From assembly GCA_937974845.1 (NCBI GenBank), contig CALJVC010000036.1, positions 1-18,292 on the forward strand: a stretch of DNA of 18,292 nucleotides, in the 5' to 3' direction. This document shows, in pieces, positions 1-6,976 of the stretch. The translations under genes were made by a program, and so were the position numbers. Each line of letters starts with the position of its first letter. Position 1 is the first letter of the stretch. The stretch comes from an uncultured Pseudogracilibacillus sp. Its GTDB lineage: Bacteria; Bacillota; Bacilli; Bacillales; Amphibacillaceae. The notes beneath the pieces are model-generated. The model saw nothing but the letters and a program-made list of their open reading frames with translations, was not told where the DNA came from and searched no databases.

Positions 1-50
1 GCCGATGGTAGTCGAGGCTTAGCCTCCGCAAGAGTAGGTCGTTGCCAGAT
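1..50 (+). rRNA. rrf: 5S ribosomal RNA, 3' end (partial)
   Basis: The first 50 bases match the last part of a bacterial 5S rRNA, including GCCGATGGTAGT near the start and GAGTAGGTCGTTGCCAG at the end, which follow the Bacillus 5S pattern. The gene begins outside the window, so this should be the end of a 16S-23S-5S operon. Two tRNA genes follow at once, as is common in Bacillales rRNA operons. The exact 3' end is estimated by family resemblance. Confidence 0.9.
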
Positions 51-63
51 TAATTTTTCATAT

Positions 64-137
<74 letters not shown>

Positions 138-147
138 TTTTAAGTAA

Positions 148-221
148 GGTCCGGTAGTTCAGTTGGTTAGAATGCCAGCCTGTCACGCTGGAGGTCGCGG
201 GTTCGAGTCCCGTCCGGATCG
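148..221 (+). tRNA. tRNA-Asp (GTC)
   Basis: A cloverleaf with anticodon GTC, acceptor arms GGTCCGG and CCGGATC, and discriminator G, as expected for tRNA-Asp. CCA is not encoded. It lies 10 bases after tRNA-fMet and directly before a terminator, so it is the last gene of the rRNA operon. Confidence 0.96.
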
Positions 222-226
222 TTACG

Positions 227-262
227 AAAGACTGAGTCTTTTTAAAGATTCAGTCTTTTTTA
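227..262 (+). terminator. Intrinsic terminator of the rRNA/tRNA operon
   Basis: AAAGACTGAGTCTTT (227-241) pairs with AAAGATTCAGTCTTT (244-258) with one G-U pair, and the second arm runs into a T tract. Each arm is also partly self-complementary. The hairpin lies directly after tRNA-Asp. Confidence 0.85.
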
Positions 263-272
263 TTGTAATATA

Positions 273-296
273 AAAAGAGCCTGATTAGGCTCTTTT
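273..296 (-). terminator. Terminator of the nadC-nadA operon
   Basis: AAAAGAGCCT (273-282) and AGGCTCTTTT (287-296) form a 10-bp stem with a 4-base loop. T tracts follow on both strands, so it can act in both directions. It sits a few bases past the nadA stop codon and separates the convergent rRNA/tRNA and nad transcripts. Confidence 0.85.
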
Positions 297-299
297 ATG

Positions 300-1406
300 T
301 TATGCTCTTTCTAACATTCTATCTAAAGCTAAGCGTGCTTCTTCAGCGATTTTTTCCTCTACAGAAATGGGATGAACGTATTTTCCAGTTTCTATTGATT
401 CTAAGGACCATAGAAGATAAGGGAGAGTAATTCTATTCATCGTCATACAAGCACATAAATAAGGGTTTAACGAAATAATCTCTTTGTCTTGATGGGTTGC
501 TTTTAAACGGTTTACGAGATTCATTTCAGTTCCGATTGCCCATTTCGAACCTGCCGGTGCCTCCTCGATTGTTTGAATAATATAACTAGTCGAACCTGAT
601 AAATCACTGGCTGCTACTGTTTCATAGGGGCATTCGGGATGGACGATTACTTTCATATCCGGATGATCCTTTCGCACTTGAGCGACGTTTTCCTTTGTAA
701 AGTTTTCATGAACAGAGCAATGACCTTTCCATAAAATAATCTTAATATCTTTTAAATCTCCCTCAAAGTCTAAGGAATTGGTCAATGGATCCCAGACAGC
801 CATTTGATCGAGGCTTACGCCAAGTTCATAGCTTACATTTCTACCAAGGTGCTGGTCCGGTAAAAATAAAATACGTTCTTTTTGTTCAAGGGCCCAAGTA
901 ATCATCTTTTTAGCATTAGAGGATGTTACCGTGGCACCACCGTGTCGTCCGACAAAGGCTTTAATTTCAGCCGTAGAGTTTACATAGGTAAGTGGGATGA
1001 TCGTATCACCGAAATGTTCTTGTAATGTTTCCCATGCTTTTTCTGTTTGATGAATGTTTGCCATATCAGCCAAGGAACAGCCGGCTCGTAGGTCAGGAAG
1101 CAGGACCTTTTGTTCCTTTGTAGTTAAAATATCTGCTGTTTCTGCCATGAAATGCACACCACAAAAGACGATATATTCAGCCTTGGTATTCTGTTGAGAT
1201 AGTTGGGCTAATTGTAAGGAATCTCCCGTTGCATCGGCAAATTGAACGACTTCATCTTTCTGATAGTGGTGGGCTGGAATAAATAGTTTTTCTCCCAATC
1301 GTGCTTTAATATTTTCGACTCTTTCTTCCATTTCCTCTTGGGACATTTCCATATACTCTTTCGGTAAACCGGTTTCCTTGTTTACCAAATCTAAAATATC
1401 GACCAT
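300..1406 (-). CDS. nadA: Quinolinate synthase NadA
   Basis: Quinolinate synthase condenses iminoaspartate with dihydroxyacetone phosphate to give quinolinate, the second step of de novo NAD synthesis, in the cytoplasm. The 368-residue length matches the Bacillus form. The three expected [4Fe-4S] ligands are present as C110 (RAGCSLADM), C230 (WKGHCSVHE) and C320 (PYLCACMTMN). An N-terminal AHHYQKDEV segment and a central SSNAKKM segment also fit the family. The ATG start follows AGAAGGAG located inside the end of nadC. The gene begins on the base after the nadC stop codon, so the two are one operon. The cluster needs a sulfur donor, which the divergent nifS probably supplies. The upstream enzyme NadB is not encoded here. 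Confidence 0.96.
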   Translation of the reverse strand: MVDILDLVNKETGLPKEYMEMSQEEMEERVENIKARLGEKLFIPAHHYQKDEVVQFADATGDSLQLAQLSQQNTKAEYIVFCGVHFMAETADILTTKEQKVLLPDLRAGCSLADMANIHQTEKAWETLQEHFGDTIIPLTYVNSTAEIKAFVGRHGGATVTSSNAKKMITWALEQKERILFLPDQHLGRNVSYELGVSLDQMAVWDPLTNSLDFEGDLKDIKIILWKGHCSVHENFTKENVAQVRKDHPDMKVIVHPECPYETVAASDLSGSTSYIIQTIEEAPAGSKWAIGTEMNLVNRLKATHQDKEIISLNPYLCACMTMNRITLPYLLWSLESIETGKYVHPISVEEKIAEEARLALDRMLERA

Positions 1407-2249
1407 TTAATTATCGACTCCTTCTATCATTAAACTTATATCTAAGGCTTTAACGGAATGAGTTAAAAAGCCTAGAGAGATAAAATTGACCTTCGCTTCA
1501 CGGTATTCGCTTATATTTTCAAGGGTTATTCCGCCGGAAGCTTCGGTTAGAATCGTTTCTGGTACATAGGGCGCCATTTGATTAATTTCATCGACAGTAC
1601 AGTTATCGAACATGATGATATCAACTTGTTGTGCAACGGCTTCCTTTACTTGATCAAGGTTTTCTGTTTCGACTTCAATTTTTACGGCTGGCCCTAATTG
1701 TTGCCGTACCCGCTCGACGGCCTTTTCAATCGAACCACTAAAGGCAATATGATTATCCTTTATCATTACTAAATCACTTAGACTGAAACGATGGTTCACA
1801 CCACCGCCACAGGTGACGGCATATTTGTCAAAGATTCGTAAACCTGGTGTTGTTTTTCTTGTATCAATGATTTGGATGTTCGGATTATTCAAACGAAGAA
1901 TAGCTTCTTTAGTCACGGTGGCGATACCGCTCATTCTCTGTAAAAGGTTTAAAATGACTCGTTCACCTTTAAGAATTGAAGCCATTGGTCCCTTAACCGT
2001 AGCTAAACGTTCCCCTGCTTCGACCCTGTCGCCGTCTTTCTTATCGTAACGGACAACGATTGAATCATCTAAGAGTCGGTATCCTTCTTCAATAAGATGA
2101 AGTCCGCTAATGATTCCTGATTCCTTAACGATAAAGTTCGCTTTGCCTATCTCTTCCTTAGGAAAAATTAAATCTGAAGTAAGGTCGAGGTAAGGTTGGT
2201 CTTCGATAAAAAATTGTTTTAATTTTTCTTCTACAATAAATTTATTCAA
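1407..2249 (-). CDS. nadC: Nicotinate-nucleotide pyrophosphorylase (quinolinate phosphoribosyltransferase) NadC
   Basis: NadC converts quinolinate and PRPP to nicotinate mononucleotide with release of CO2. The 280 residues cover the whole family: the N-terminal open-faced sandwich, then the barrel with ERVILNLLQRMSGIAT (about 96-111), the PRPP/quinolinate-binding DTRKTTPGLR (129-138), GGGVNHR (148-154) and MIKDNH (162-167). The start is TTG; it is fixed by a strong AAGGAGG seven bases upstream, and no ATG competes nearby. It is the first gene of the minus-strand operon and faces the nifS promoter region. In the Bacillus subtilis locus nadB would occupy this first position, so its absence is the notable feature here. 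Confidence 0.96.
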   Translation of the reverse strand: MNKFIVEEKLKQFFIEDQPYLDLTSDLIFPKEEIGKANFIVKESGIISGLHLIEEGYRLLDDSIVVRYDKKDGDRVEAGERLATVKGPMASILKGERVILNLLQRMSGIATVTKEAILRLNNPNIQIIDTRKTTPGLRIFDKYAVTCGGGVNHRFSLSDLVMIKDNHIAFSGSIEKAVERVRQQLGPAVKIEVETENLDQVKEAVAQQVDIIMFDNCTVDEINQMAPYVPETILTEASGGITLENISEYREAKVNFISLGFLTHSVKALDISLMIEGVDN

Positions 2250-2363
2250 AGGGCCACCTCCTTATGTGACGCTTTTCACAAAAACTATCAGATGCTTATT
2301 TGACATATATAATGACATATAAATATAATAATGACAAGACATATGTAAAAACGGAGGATACGG
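2250..2363. promoter_or_regulatory. Divergent nadC / nifS control region with candidate NiaR repeats
   Basis: On the plus strand TTGACA (2300-2305) and TATAAT (2324-2329), 18 bases apart, form a near-consensus promoter for nifS. The motif TGACATAT occurs at 2301-2308 and 2313-2320, inside that promoter, and a related TGACAAGACATATGT lies at 2332-2346 next to the expected transcription start; the end of it, ACATATGT, is a palindrome. A TGTGA-N6-TCACA inverted repeat (2265-2280) lies in the nadC leader just upstream of its ribosome binding site. NiaR, encoded next to nifS, represses NAD genes in Bacillales when niacin is present, so these repeats are its likely operators. The repeats are seen; the assignment to NiaR is inferred. 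Confidence 0.65.
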
Positions 2364-3488
2364 ATGATTTATTTAGATTATGCAGCGACAACCCCTATGA
2401 GCGAAGAAGCATTATATGTTTACCAGGAGGCAGCGAGGAAGTTTTTTGCTAATCCTAGTAGTTTGCATGAAGCTGGTACGAAGGCGAAGGAAGCCTTGGA
2501 AGCCTGTCGCCATGCTTGGGCCGATATGTTACAGGTAGAACCTGAGGGGATTTTTTTTACTAGTGGTGGGACGGAAGCGAACCAATTAGCCTTACAATCT
2601 TTGATAGAAGGTAATAAAGAAAAAGGTAATCATCTTGTGACTACTGAAATAGAACACTCTTCTATATACAATTTATTTGAAAAATATGCTAGCGAAGGTT
2701 ATGAAATAACTTATGTTCCTTTGACAAAGGATGGCCAGGTTGATCTTCAAGCCTTAGAAAAGGCTCTACGACCATCGACTATTCTCGTATCGATTCAGAC
2801 CGTTAATGGCGAGACAGGTTTTATCCAGCCGATTGAGGCGATCGGCTCCTTACTAAAAGAAAAAGGAATATTATTCCACACGGACTTCGTACAAGGCTTT
2901 GGTAATGTAGACGTTTCTATAAACGAGAGTTCAATTAATTCCTTATCTATAGCAAGTCATAAATTTCACGGACCAAAAGGAGTCGGTCTTACATATATCG
3001 ATCCCCGGGTTCGCTGGAAACAACAAATACCGAATACAACCCATGAGTCAGGTTTCCGTCCAGGGACGGTAGATGTTCCTTCTATCCTCTCTTTTACCAA
3101 GGCTGGTCAGGAAGCTGTAGATCATCGAGAAAGAAAGCAAAGGAAGATGTTAAAGCTCCGTCGGTATTTTTTAGAAGGGTTGAAACAGGCTGGCCTCGAT
3201 GTGACAATTTATGAAAGTAAGGAAGCACAATTACCGCAAATTCTTGGTCTATCTTTTGGTAAGTTACAAGGCCAATATATTATGTTAGAATGTAACAAGT
3301 ATGATATAGCGATTTCGACCGGGAGTGCCTGTCAAGTCGGGAAACAGTCGCCTTCTCGGACGATACGGGCCTTAGGAAAAACACGGGATGAAGCGAATCA
3401 GTTGGTAAGGATTTCCTTCGGCGAGGCGACGACGTTTAACGACTTAGATCGATGTATTGAAGTACTAACAAAAATAGTAAAGCAATAA
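2364..3488 (+). CDS. nifS: Cysteine desulfurase, NifS/NadS type
   Basis: A PLP-dependent cysteine desulfurase of the NifS/IscS family, taking sulfur from cysteine for Fe-S cluster assembly. The 374 residues start with the family motif MIYLDYAATTPMS. The PLP lysine is K200 in SIASHKFHGPKG, and the catalytic cysteine is C323 in STGSACQVGK on the mobile loop. HTDFVQ (172-177) holds the cofactor-binding aspartate. It is divergent from nadC-nadA and precedes niaR, the same context as nifS of Bacillus subtilis, whose product matures the NadA cluster. The ATG follows GGAGG with usual spacing. A general housekeeping IscS/SufS role cannot be excluded from sequence alone, but the context favours NadA maturation. 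Confidence 0.93.
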   Translation: MIYLDYAATTPMSEEALYVYQEAARKFFANPSSLHEAGTKAKEALEACRHAWADMLQVEPEGIFFTSGGTEANQLALQSLIEGNKEKGNHLVTTEIEHSSIYNLFEKYASEGYEITYVPLTKDGQVDLQALEKALRPSTILVSIQTVNGETGFIQPIEAIGSLLKEKGILFHTDFVQGFGNVDVSINESSINSLSIASHKFHGPKGVGLTYIDPRVRWKQQIPNTTHESGFRPGTVDVPSILSFTKAGQEAVDHRERKQRKMLKLRRYFLEGLKQAGLDVTIYESKEAQLPQILGLSFGKLQGQYIMLECNKYDIAISTGSACQVGKQSPSRTIRALGKTRDEANQLVRISFGEATTFNDLDRCIEVLTKIVKQ

Positions 3489-3509
3489 GAAAGGAAAGGT
3501 TGATTCGCC

Positions 3510-4058
3510 ATGGAAAAAACAAGACGTTTATCGGGGAAGGAACGTCGGGAACAAATTGTTGCAAAGTTAAAGGAAGCTGATGCACCTTTAACGGGGCAGG
3601 CTTTAGCAGAAATGACGGGTGTGAGTCGTCAAGTCATTGTTACGGATATCGCCCTCCTAAAGGCGAGCGATGAACCGATCATTGCGACGAATCGAGGCTA
3701 TTTGTATATTGGTAAGAAAACATCGGCACCACTGCCGAAGCGTATTGTCATTTGCAAGCATACTCCTGAAGAGACGGAGGAAGAATTAAAGGCGATTGTC
3801 GACTGTGGGGTGACAGTTGAAAATGTCATTGTAGAACATCCTATCTATGGTGACTTGACTGGATCCTTAATGATTAAGAGCCGGTACGATGTACAACAAT
3901 TTATCGAGGACTTGCAGGAAAAAGAGGCGACTTTATTATCGGTATTAACAGAGGGACTTCACTTGCATACCTTATCGGCTGAATCCGTTGATCAGTTAGA
4001 TGCGGCCTGTGAGCGTTTGAGGGAACTCGGCTTTTTATATAGCGATGAATTAAATTAA
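3510..4058 (+). CDS. niaR: NiaR (YrxA) niacin-responsive transcriptional repressor of NAD synthesis
   Basis: NiaR represses NAD biosynthesis and niacin uptake genes with nicotinic acid as co-repressor. The 182 residues hold an N-terminal winged helix-turn-helix (about 8-68, with LTGQALAEMTGVSRQVIVTD) and a C-terminal 3H domain (about 77-178). The histidines that name the 3H domain are visible at H84 (ICKHTPEE), H110 (VEHPIYGDL) and H151/H153 (EGLHLHTL), with glutamates after H84 that could complete a metal site. It starts 21 bases after nifS behind an AGGAAAGG ribosome binding site, so nifS and niaR form an operon. The protein probably controls its own operon and nadC-nadA through the repeats between them. 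Confidence 0.93.
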   Translation: MEKTRRLSGKERREQIVAKLKEADAPLTGQALAEMTGVSRQVIVTDIALLKASDEPIIATNRGYLYIGKKTSAPLPKRIVICKHTPEETEEELKAIVDCGVTVENVIVEHPIYGDLTGSLMIKSRYDVQQFIEDLQEKEATLLSVLTEGLHLHTLSAESVDQLDAACERLRELGFLYSDELN

Positions 4059-4061
4059 GCA

Positions 4062-4100
4062 AAACGGTGTCGTACTAGACTAGTAGACACCGTTTGTTTT
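4062..4100. terminator. Bidirectional terminator between niaR and fabI
   Basis: AAACGGTGTC (4062-4071) pairs with GACACCGTTT (4086-4095), and the stem can continue inward through TACTA/TAGTA with one bulged G. T-rich runs follow on both strands. It serves the converging niaR and fabI transcripts. Confidence 0.9.
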
Positions 4101-4876
4101 TATAAGCCCATAATGTGGTAACCAGAATCGACATGGATTACTTCACCAGTAATTCCTCGTGCTAAATCGCTTAATAAGAACATCGTTGCATCCCCGACTT
4201 GATCTTGGTCAACATTTCTCCGTAGTGGAGCCTTTTCTTCAATGACCGAATGAATGGCGTTAAGACCGGAAACTCCTTTAGCCGAAACGGTCCGGATTGG
4301 CCCTGAGGAAATAGCATTGACGCGGATATTTTCTTTACCGACGTCTTCGGCTAGGTAGCGAACGCTTGCTTCTAGCGAGGCTTTGGCAACCCCCATGACG
4401 TTGTAGTTTTGAACGACCCGTTCTGCTCCAAGATAGGATTGGGTAACGATACTGCCTCCTTCGGTCATCAGTTTGCGCGCTTCCTTCGTTACTTTAACTA
4501 AGGAATAGGCACTAATTTCGTGGGCGAGTAGGAATCCATCGCGGGACGTATTGGCATATTCCCCTTTTAATTCCTCTCGATTAGCGAAGGCTACCGAGTG
4601 AACAACTCCATGGATAGTTCCGACTTTTTCTCCGATCTCTTGGAAGGCTTGTTCGATACTTTCGTCGCTAGCGACATCACAAGTAACGAATAATTTGGCT
4701 TCCATGTCATTTTTTTCGAGGAGTTGTTGTAATCGTTTATACGACCGTTCTTGTCGATTAGTAAAAATTAAGTTTGCTCCTTCTCGGGCGACCGCCTTAG
4801 TAATACCCCAAGCGATGCTTCGCTGGTTGGCGACTCCCATAATGACGATATTTTTACCTTCTAGTAAGCCAGCCAT
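4100..4876 (-). CDS. fabI: Enoyl-[acyl-carrier-protein] reductase (NADH/NADPH) FabI
   Basis: FabI reduces the enoyl-ACP double bond in the last step of each type II fatty acid elongation cycle. The 258 residues are the usual length. It is a short-chain dehydrogenase fold with the nucleotide-binding GVANQRSIAWGI (14-25), CDVAS (66-70) and HSVAFA (93-98). The FabI-specific active site Tyr-x6-Lys is Y158-K165 (YNVMGVAK), and the second conserved tyrosine is Y148 in SYLGAER. The C-terminal GEVIHVDSGYHIMGL is typical. The ATG follows AAGGAGG. It is a single-gene transcription unit, converging with niaR. I see no complete FapR operator upstream, only an isolated GTAC. Confidence 0.96.
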   Translation of the reverse strand: MAGLLEGKNIVIMGVANQRSIAWGITKAVAREGANLIFTNRQERSYKRLQQLLEKNDMEAKLFVTCDVASDESIEQAFQEIGEKVGTIHGVVHSVAFANREELKGEYANTSRDGFLLAHEISAYSLVKVTKEARKLMTEGGSIVTQSYLGAERVVQNYNVMGVAKASLEASVRYLAEDVGKENIRVNAISSGPIRTVSAKGVSGLNAIHSVIEEKAPLRRNVDQDQVGDATMFLLSDLARGITGEVIHVDSGYHIMGL

Positions 4877-4908
4877 TTTAATACCTCCTTATAATATGTA
4901 CTTTTTTT

Positions 4909-4938
4909 ATTATACCGTTGATTGAATCTATTACACAA
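4909..4938 (-). promoter_or_regulatory. Probable fabI promoter
   Basis: On the minus strand a perfect TATAAT (complement of 4909-4914) lies 18 bases downstream of TTGTGT (complement of 4933-4938), a weak -35. The start would fall about 20 bases before the fabI ribosome binding site. Confidence 0.5.
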
Positions 4939-5000
4939 GCTTTCGGAAGTCGGTTTTTTAAAGGCTTTCTTAGGAGAAAACAATTAAAAAGGCATCTTGC

Positions 5001-5029
5001 TTTACAAAAATAAAAGTCTTATATATAAT
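5001..5029 (+). promoter_or_regulatory. Promoter of the Glu-Thr-Tyr-Gln tRNA cluster
   Basis: TTTACA (5001-5006), a 17-base spacer and TATAAT (5024-5029) make a near-consensus housekeeping promoter, with the start expected about 25 bases before tRNA-Glu. No other promoter is needed for the four tRNAs. Confidence 0.8.
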
Positions 5030-5060
5030 ATAAATCGTCGATTGGAAAATTTAAAAAGAA

Positions 5061-5132
5061 GGCCCCTTGGTCAAGTGGTTAAGACACCGCCCTTTCACGG
5101 CGGTAACACGGGTTCGAATCCCGTAGGGGTCA
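5061..5132 (+). tRNA. tRNA-Glu (TTC)
   Basis: A cloverleaf with anticodon TTC at 5094-5096 in the loop CTTTCAC, acceptor arms GGCCCCT and AGGGGTC, and discriminator A. It closely follows the Bacillus tRNA-Glu pattern. CCA is not encoded. Confidence 0.96.
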
Positions 5133-5140
5133 TGTTCTAT

Positions 5141-5213
<73 letters not shown>

Positions 5214-5233
5214 TTACATACGCCAAACACACT

Positions 5234-5260
5234 GGAACGTCATTATATTAATGTCGTTCC
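5234..5260 (+). other. Perfectly symmetrical hairpin between tRNA-Thr and tRNA-Tyr
   Basis: GGAACG-T-CATTA (5234-5245) pairs with TAATG-T-CGTTCC (5249-5260): 11 base pairs interrupted by one T-T mismatch, with a 3-base loop. TTTGTATATATT follows, which is too poor in T for a strong terminator. It could act as a weak terminator that lowers the output of Tyr and Gln tRNA, or as a processing signal in the longest spacer of the cluster. Confidence 0.6.
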
Positions 5261-5294
5261 TTTGTATATATTAGGCAGGAATGTCATATACTAT

Positions 5295-5379
5295 GGAGGG
5301 GTAGCGAAGTGGCTAAACGCGGCGGACTGTAAATCCGCTCCCTTTGGGTTCGGGAGTTCGAATCTCTCCCCCTCCACCA
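5295..5379 (+). tRNA. tRNA-Tyr (GTA)
   Basis: A class II tRNA with a long variable arm, anticodon GTA at 5329-5331 between GCGGA and TCCGC, and acceptor arms GGAGGGG and CCCCTCC. The discriminator A is followed by an encoded CCA, the only one among the six tRNA genes here. Confidence 0.96.
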
Positions 5380-5389
5380 TGATTTATAT

Positions 5390-5461
5390 TGGGCTATCGC
5401 CAAGCGGTAAGGCAGCGGATTTTGGTTCCGCCATTCCTAGGTTCGAATCCTAGTAGCCCAG
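5390..5461 (+). tRNA. tRNA-Gln (TTG)
   Basis: A cloverleaf with anticodon TTG at 5422-5424 in the loop TTTTGGT, acceptor arms TGGGCTA and TAGCCCA, and discriminator G. The weak first pair (T-A) is typical of glutamine tRNA. CCA is not encoded. It is the last gene of the cluster. Confidence 0.95.
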
Positions 5462-5485
5462 TCTTTATCCAACCGTATAGAAGCG

Positions 5486-5526
5486 AACAAACAAGGTAAG
5501 TATTCATACTTACCTTGTTTGTTTAT
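5486..5526 (+). terminator. Strong terminator of the tRNA cluster
   Basis: AACAAACAAGGTAAGTAT (5486-5503) pairs without mismatch with its complement at 5506-5523, leaving a 2-base spacer that opens into a small loop. The downstream arm is T-rich (CTTGTTTGTTTA) and ends the transcript 25 to 60 bases after tRNA-Gln. Confidence 0.88.
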
Positions 5527-5532
5527 GTGCAT

Positions 5533-5565
5533 GCTTTTTCCTTCGATGTTTAGAAGGATAAAAGC
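5533..5565. repeat. Inverted repeat upstream of the mvaA promoter
   Basis: GCTTTTTCCTTC (5533-5544) and GAAGGATAAAAGC (5553-5565) pair over 12 positions with one bulged base and an 8-base loop. There is no T tract after it, so it is not a terminator. It lies just upstream of the probable mvaA promoter and could be an operator or an untranscribed relic. Confidence 0.5.
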
Positions 5566-5584
5566 CCCCTTTATATATAAATCT

Positions 5585-5614
5585 TTGGTATAATGAGTAT
5601 ATAGTGTGTATAAT
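5585..5614 (+). promoter_or_regulatory. Probable promoter(s) of the mevalonate operon
   Basis: An extended -10 element TGGTATAAT spans 5586-5594. A second TATAAT lies at 5609-5614, 18 bases after TTGGTA (5585-5590). Either would start transcription 65 to 90 bases before the mvaA start codon, leaving a leader in which TATTCAT (5634-5640) and ATGAATA (5657-5663) could pair. Confidence 0.55.
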
Positions 5615-5686
5615 TTAAAATGGACATGTACGCTATTCATAATTACTCCTCAAACGATGAATAATACAACTATAAGGGTGAAGTTG

Positions 5687-6976
5687 ATGGACATTACTTC
5701 TAGAATTCCTGGCTTTTACAAGATGTCGTTAGAAGAGAAGAAGCGCCGTATCATTGAGCAGTATGATTTAAATGAAGAAGAATCGGCCCTGCTTCTCGGT
5801 GGGGAATCTTTACCTGAAGAAATAGCAGATAAAATGATTGAAAACGTCATCGGTACTTTTTCTCTGCCTTTAGGTTTAGGTTTGAACTTTTTAATCAATG
5901 ATAAAGAATATGTTATCCCGATGGTCGTAGAAGAACCTTCGATCGTTGCTTCCGCTAGTTACATGGCTAAAATCGTTCGAAGCGCAGGAGGTTTTAAGAC
6001 CGAAGCAACAGAAAGGGTTATGATCGGTCAAGTGCAAGTAGTCGGTTGTCCTGATGTAGAAAAGGCTAAAGAAGCACTATTACGGGAGAAGGAAATGTTG
6101 ATCGATGCGGCTAATGACGCCCATCCAAGCATGAAGGCTCGGGGCGGTGGTGCCCAGGATCTAGAAGTACGCATCATCAATGAAGGTGACTCACCGTATA
6201 CGCAAATGTTGATTGTACATTTATTCGTCGATACACGGGATGCTATGGGAGCGAATATTATTAATACGATGGCAGAAGCAATCGCTCCAATCGTCGAGCA
6301 TTTGACAGGGGGGAAAGTGTATCTACGCATTCTATCTAATTATGCGATTCATAGTTTAGCAAAGGCTCGTTGTACGGTTCCCCCTCATTTGCTAGCTACG
6401 GATGAGTTTTCAGGTGAGGAAGTCAGAGATGGAATTATTCTTGCCTATGAGTTTGCCGCGTCTGACCCTTATCGTGCTGTAACCCATAATAAGGGGATTA
6501 TGAATGGAATCGACCCTGTAATTATTGCGACGGGAAATGATTGGCGCGCTGTAGAAGCAGGCGCCCACGCCTATGCTGCCCGGGATGGCCAATACCGTTC
6601 GATGACGGTATGGTCGAAGGATGCGGAAGGTAATTTAGTAGGTGAGCTGGAGTTGCCGATGTCTTTAGGAATTGTCGGTGGTGCCAGCCGTGTGCATCCG
6701 ATGTCGAAGTTAGCTTATAAACTATTACGGGTAGAATCGGCAAAAGAGTTAGCCCAAGTGATTGTAGCTGTCGGATTAGCGCAAAACATGGGAGCACTTC
6801 GGGCCCTTGCCACAGAAGGAATCCAACGGGGACATATGGCCCTACATTCCCGCTCTGTAGCAATGGCAGCGGGGGCTACCGGTGATTTAGTCGATCTTAT
6901 TTCAGAAAAATTAATCGAAGCGGGTGAAATCCGCGTCGGTTATGCAAAAAAATTAATGGAAGAGTATGGAAGATGA
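5687..6976 (+). CDS. mvaA: Hydroxymethylglutaryl-CoA reductase, class II
   Basis: This enzyme reduces HMG-CoA to mevalonate, the committed step of the mevalonate pathway. From the ATG at 5687, behind AAGGGTG, the protein has 429 residues, the usual size of the soluble bacterial class II enzyme; there is no membrane domain. Catalytic residues known from the Pseudomonas mevalonii enzyme can be matched: E83 in VVEEPSIVAS, K269 in HNKGIMNG, D285 in GNDWRA and H383 in RGHMALHSR. The CoA-binding ENVIG is at 52-56. An in-frame GTG at 5606 would add 27 residues but overlaps the promoter and lacks a ribosome binding site. The stop codon overlaps the start of mvk as ATGA. HMG-CoA synthase, its usual partner, is not adjacent. 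Confidence 0.95.
   Translation: MDITSRIPGFYKMSLEEKKRRIIEQYDLNEEESALLLGGESLPEEIADKMIENVIGTFSLPLGLGLNFLINDKEYVIPMVVEEPSIVASASYMAKIVRSAGGFKTEATERVMIGQVQVVGCPDVEKAKEALLREKEMLIDAANDAHPSMKARGGGAQDLEVRIINEGDSPYTQMLIVHLFVDTRDAMGANIINTMAEAIAPIVEHLTGGKVYLRILSNYAIHSLAKARCTVPPHLLATDEFSGEEVRDGIILAYEFAASDPYRAVTHNKGIMNGIDPVIIATGNDWRAVEAGAHAYAARDGQYRSMTVWSKDAEGNLVGELELPMSLGIVGGASRVHPMSKLAYKLLRVESAKELAQVIVAVGLAQNMGALRALATEGIQRGHMALHSRSVAMAAGATGDLVDLISEKLIEAGEIRVGYAKKLMEEYGR

Noticed and set aside
4877..4940. A FapR operator before fabI
   Set aside because: Only a single GTAC is present; the paired repeat of the FapR site is absent.
5287..5292. TATACT as a -10 box for a separate tRNA-Tyr promoter
   Set aside because: Transcription would start inside the mature tRNA.
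5606..5686. An upstream in-frame GTG that would extend MvaA by 27 residues
   Set aside because: It overlaps the predicted promoter elements, has no ribosome binding site, and the extension is unlike the conserved MvaA N-terminus; the ATG at 5687 has AAGGGTG upstream.
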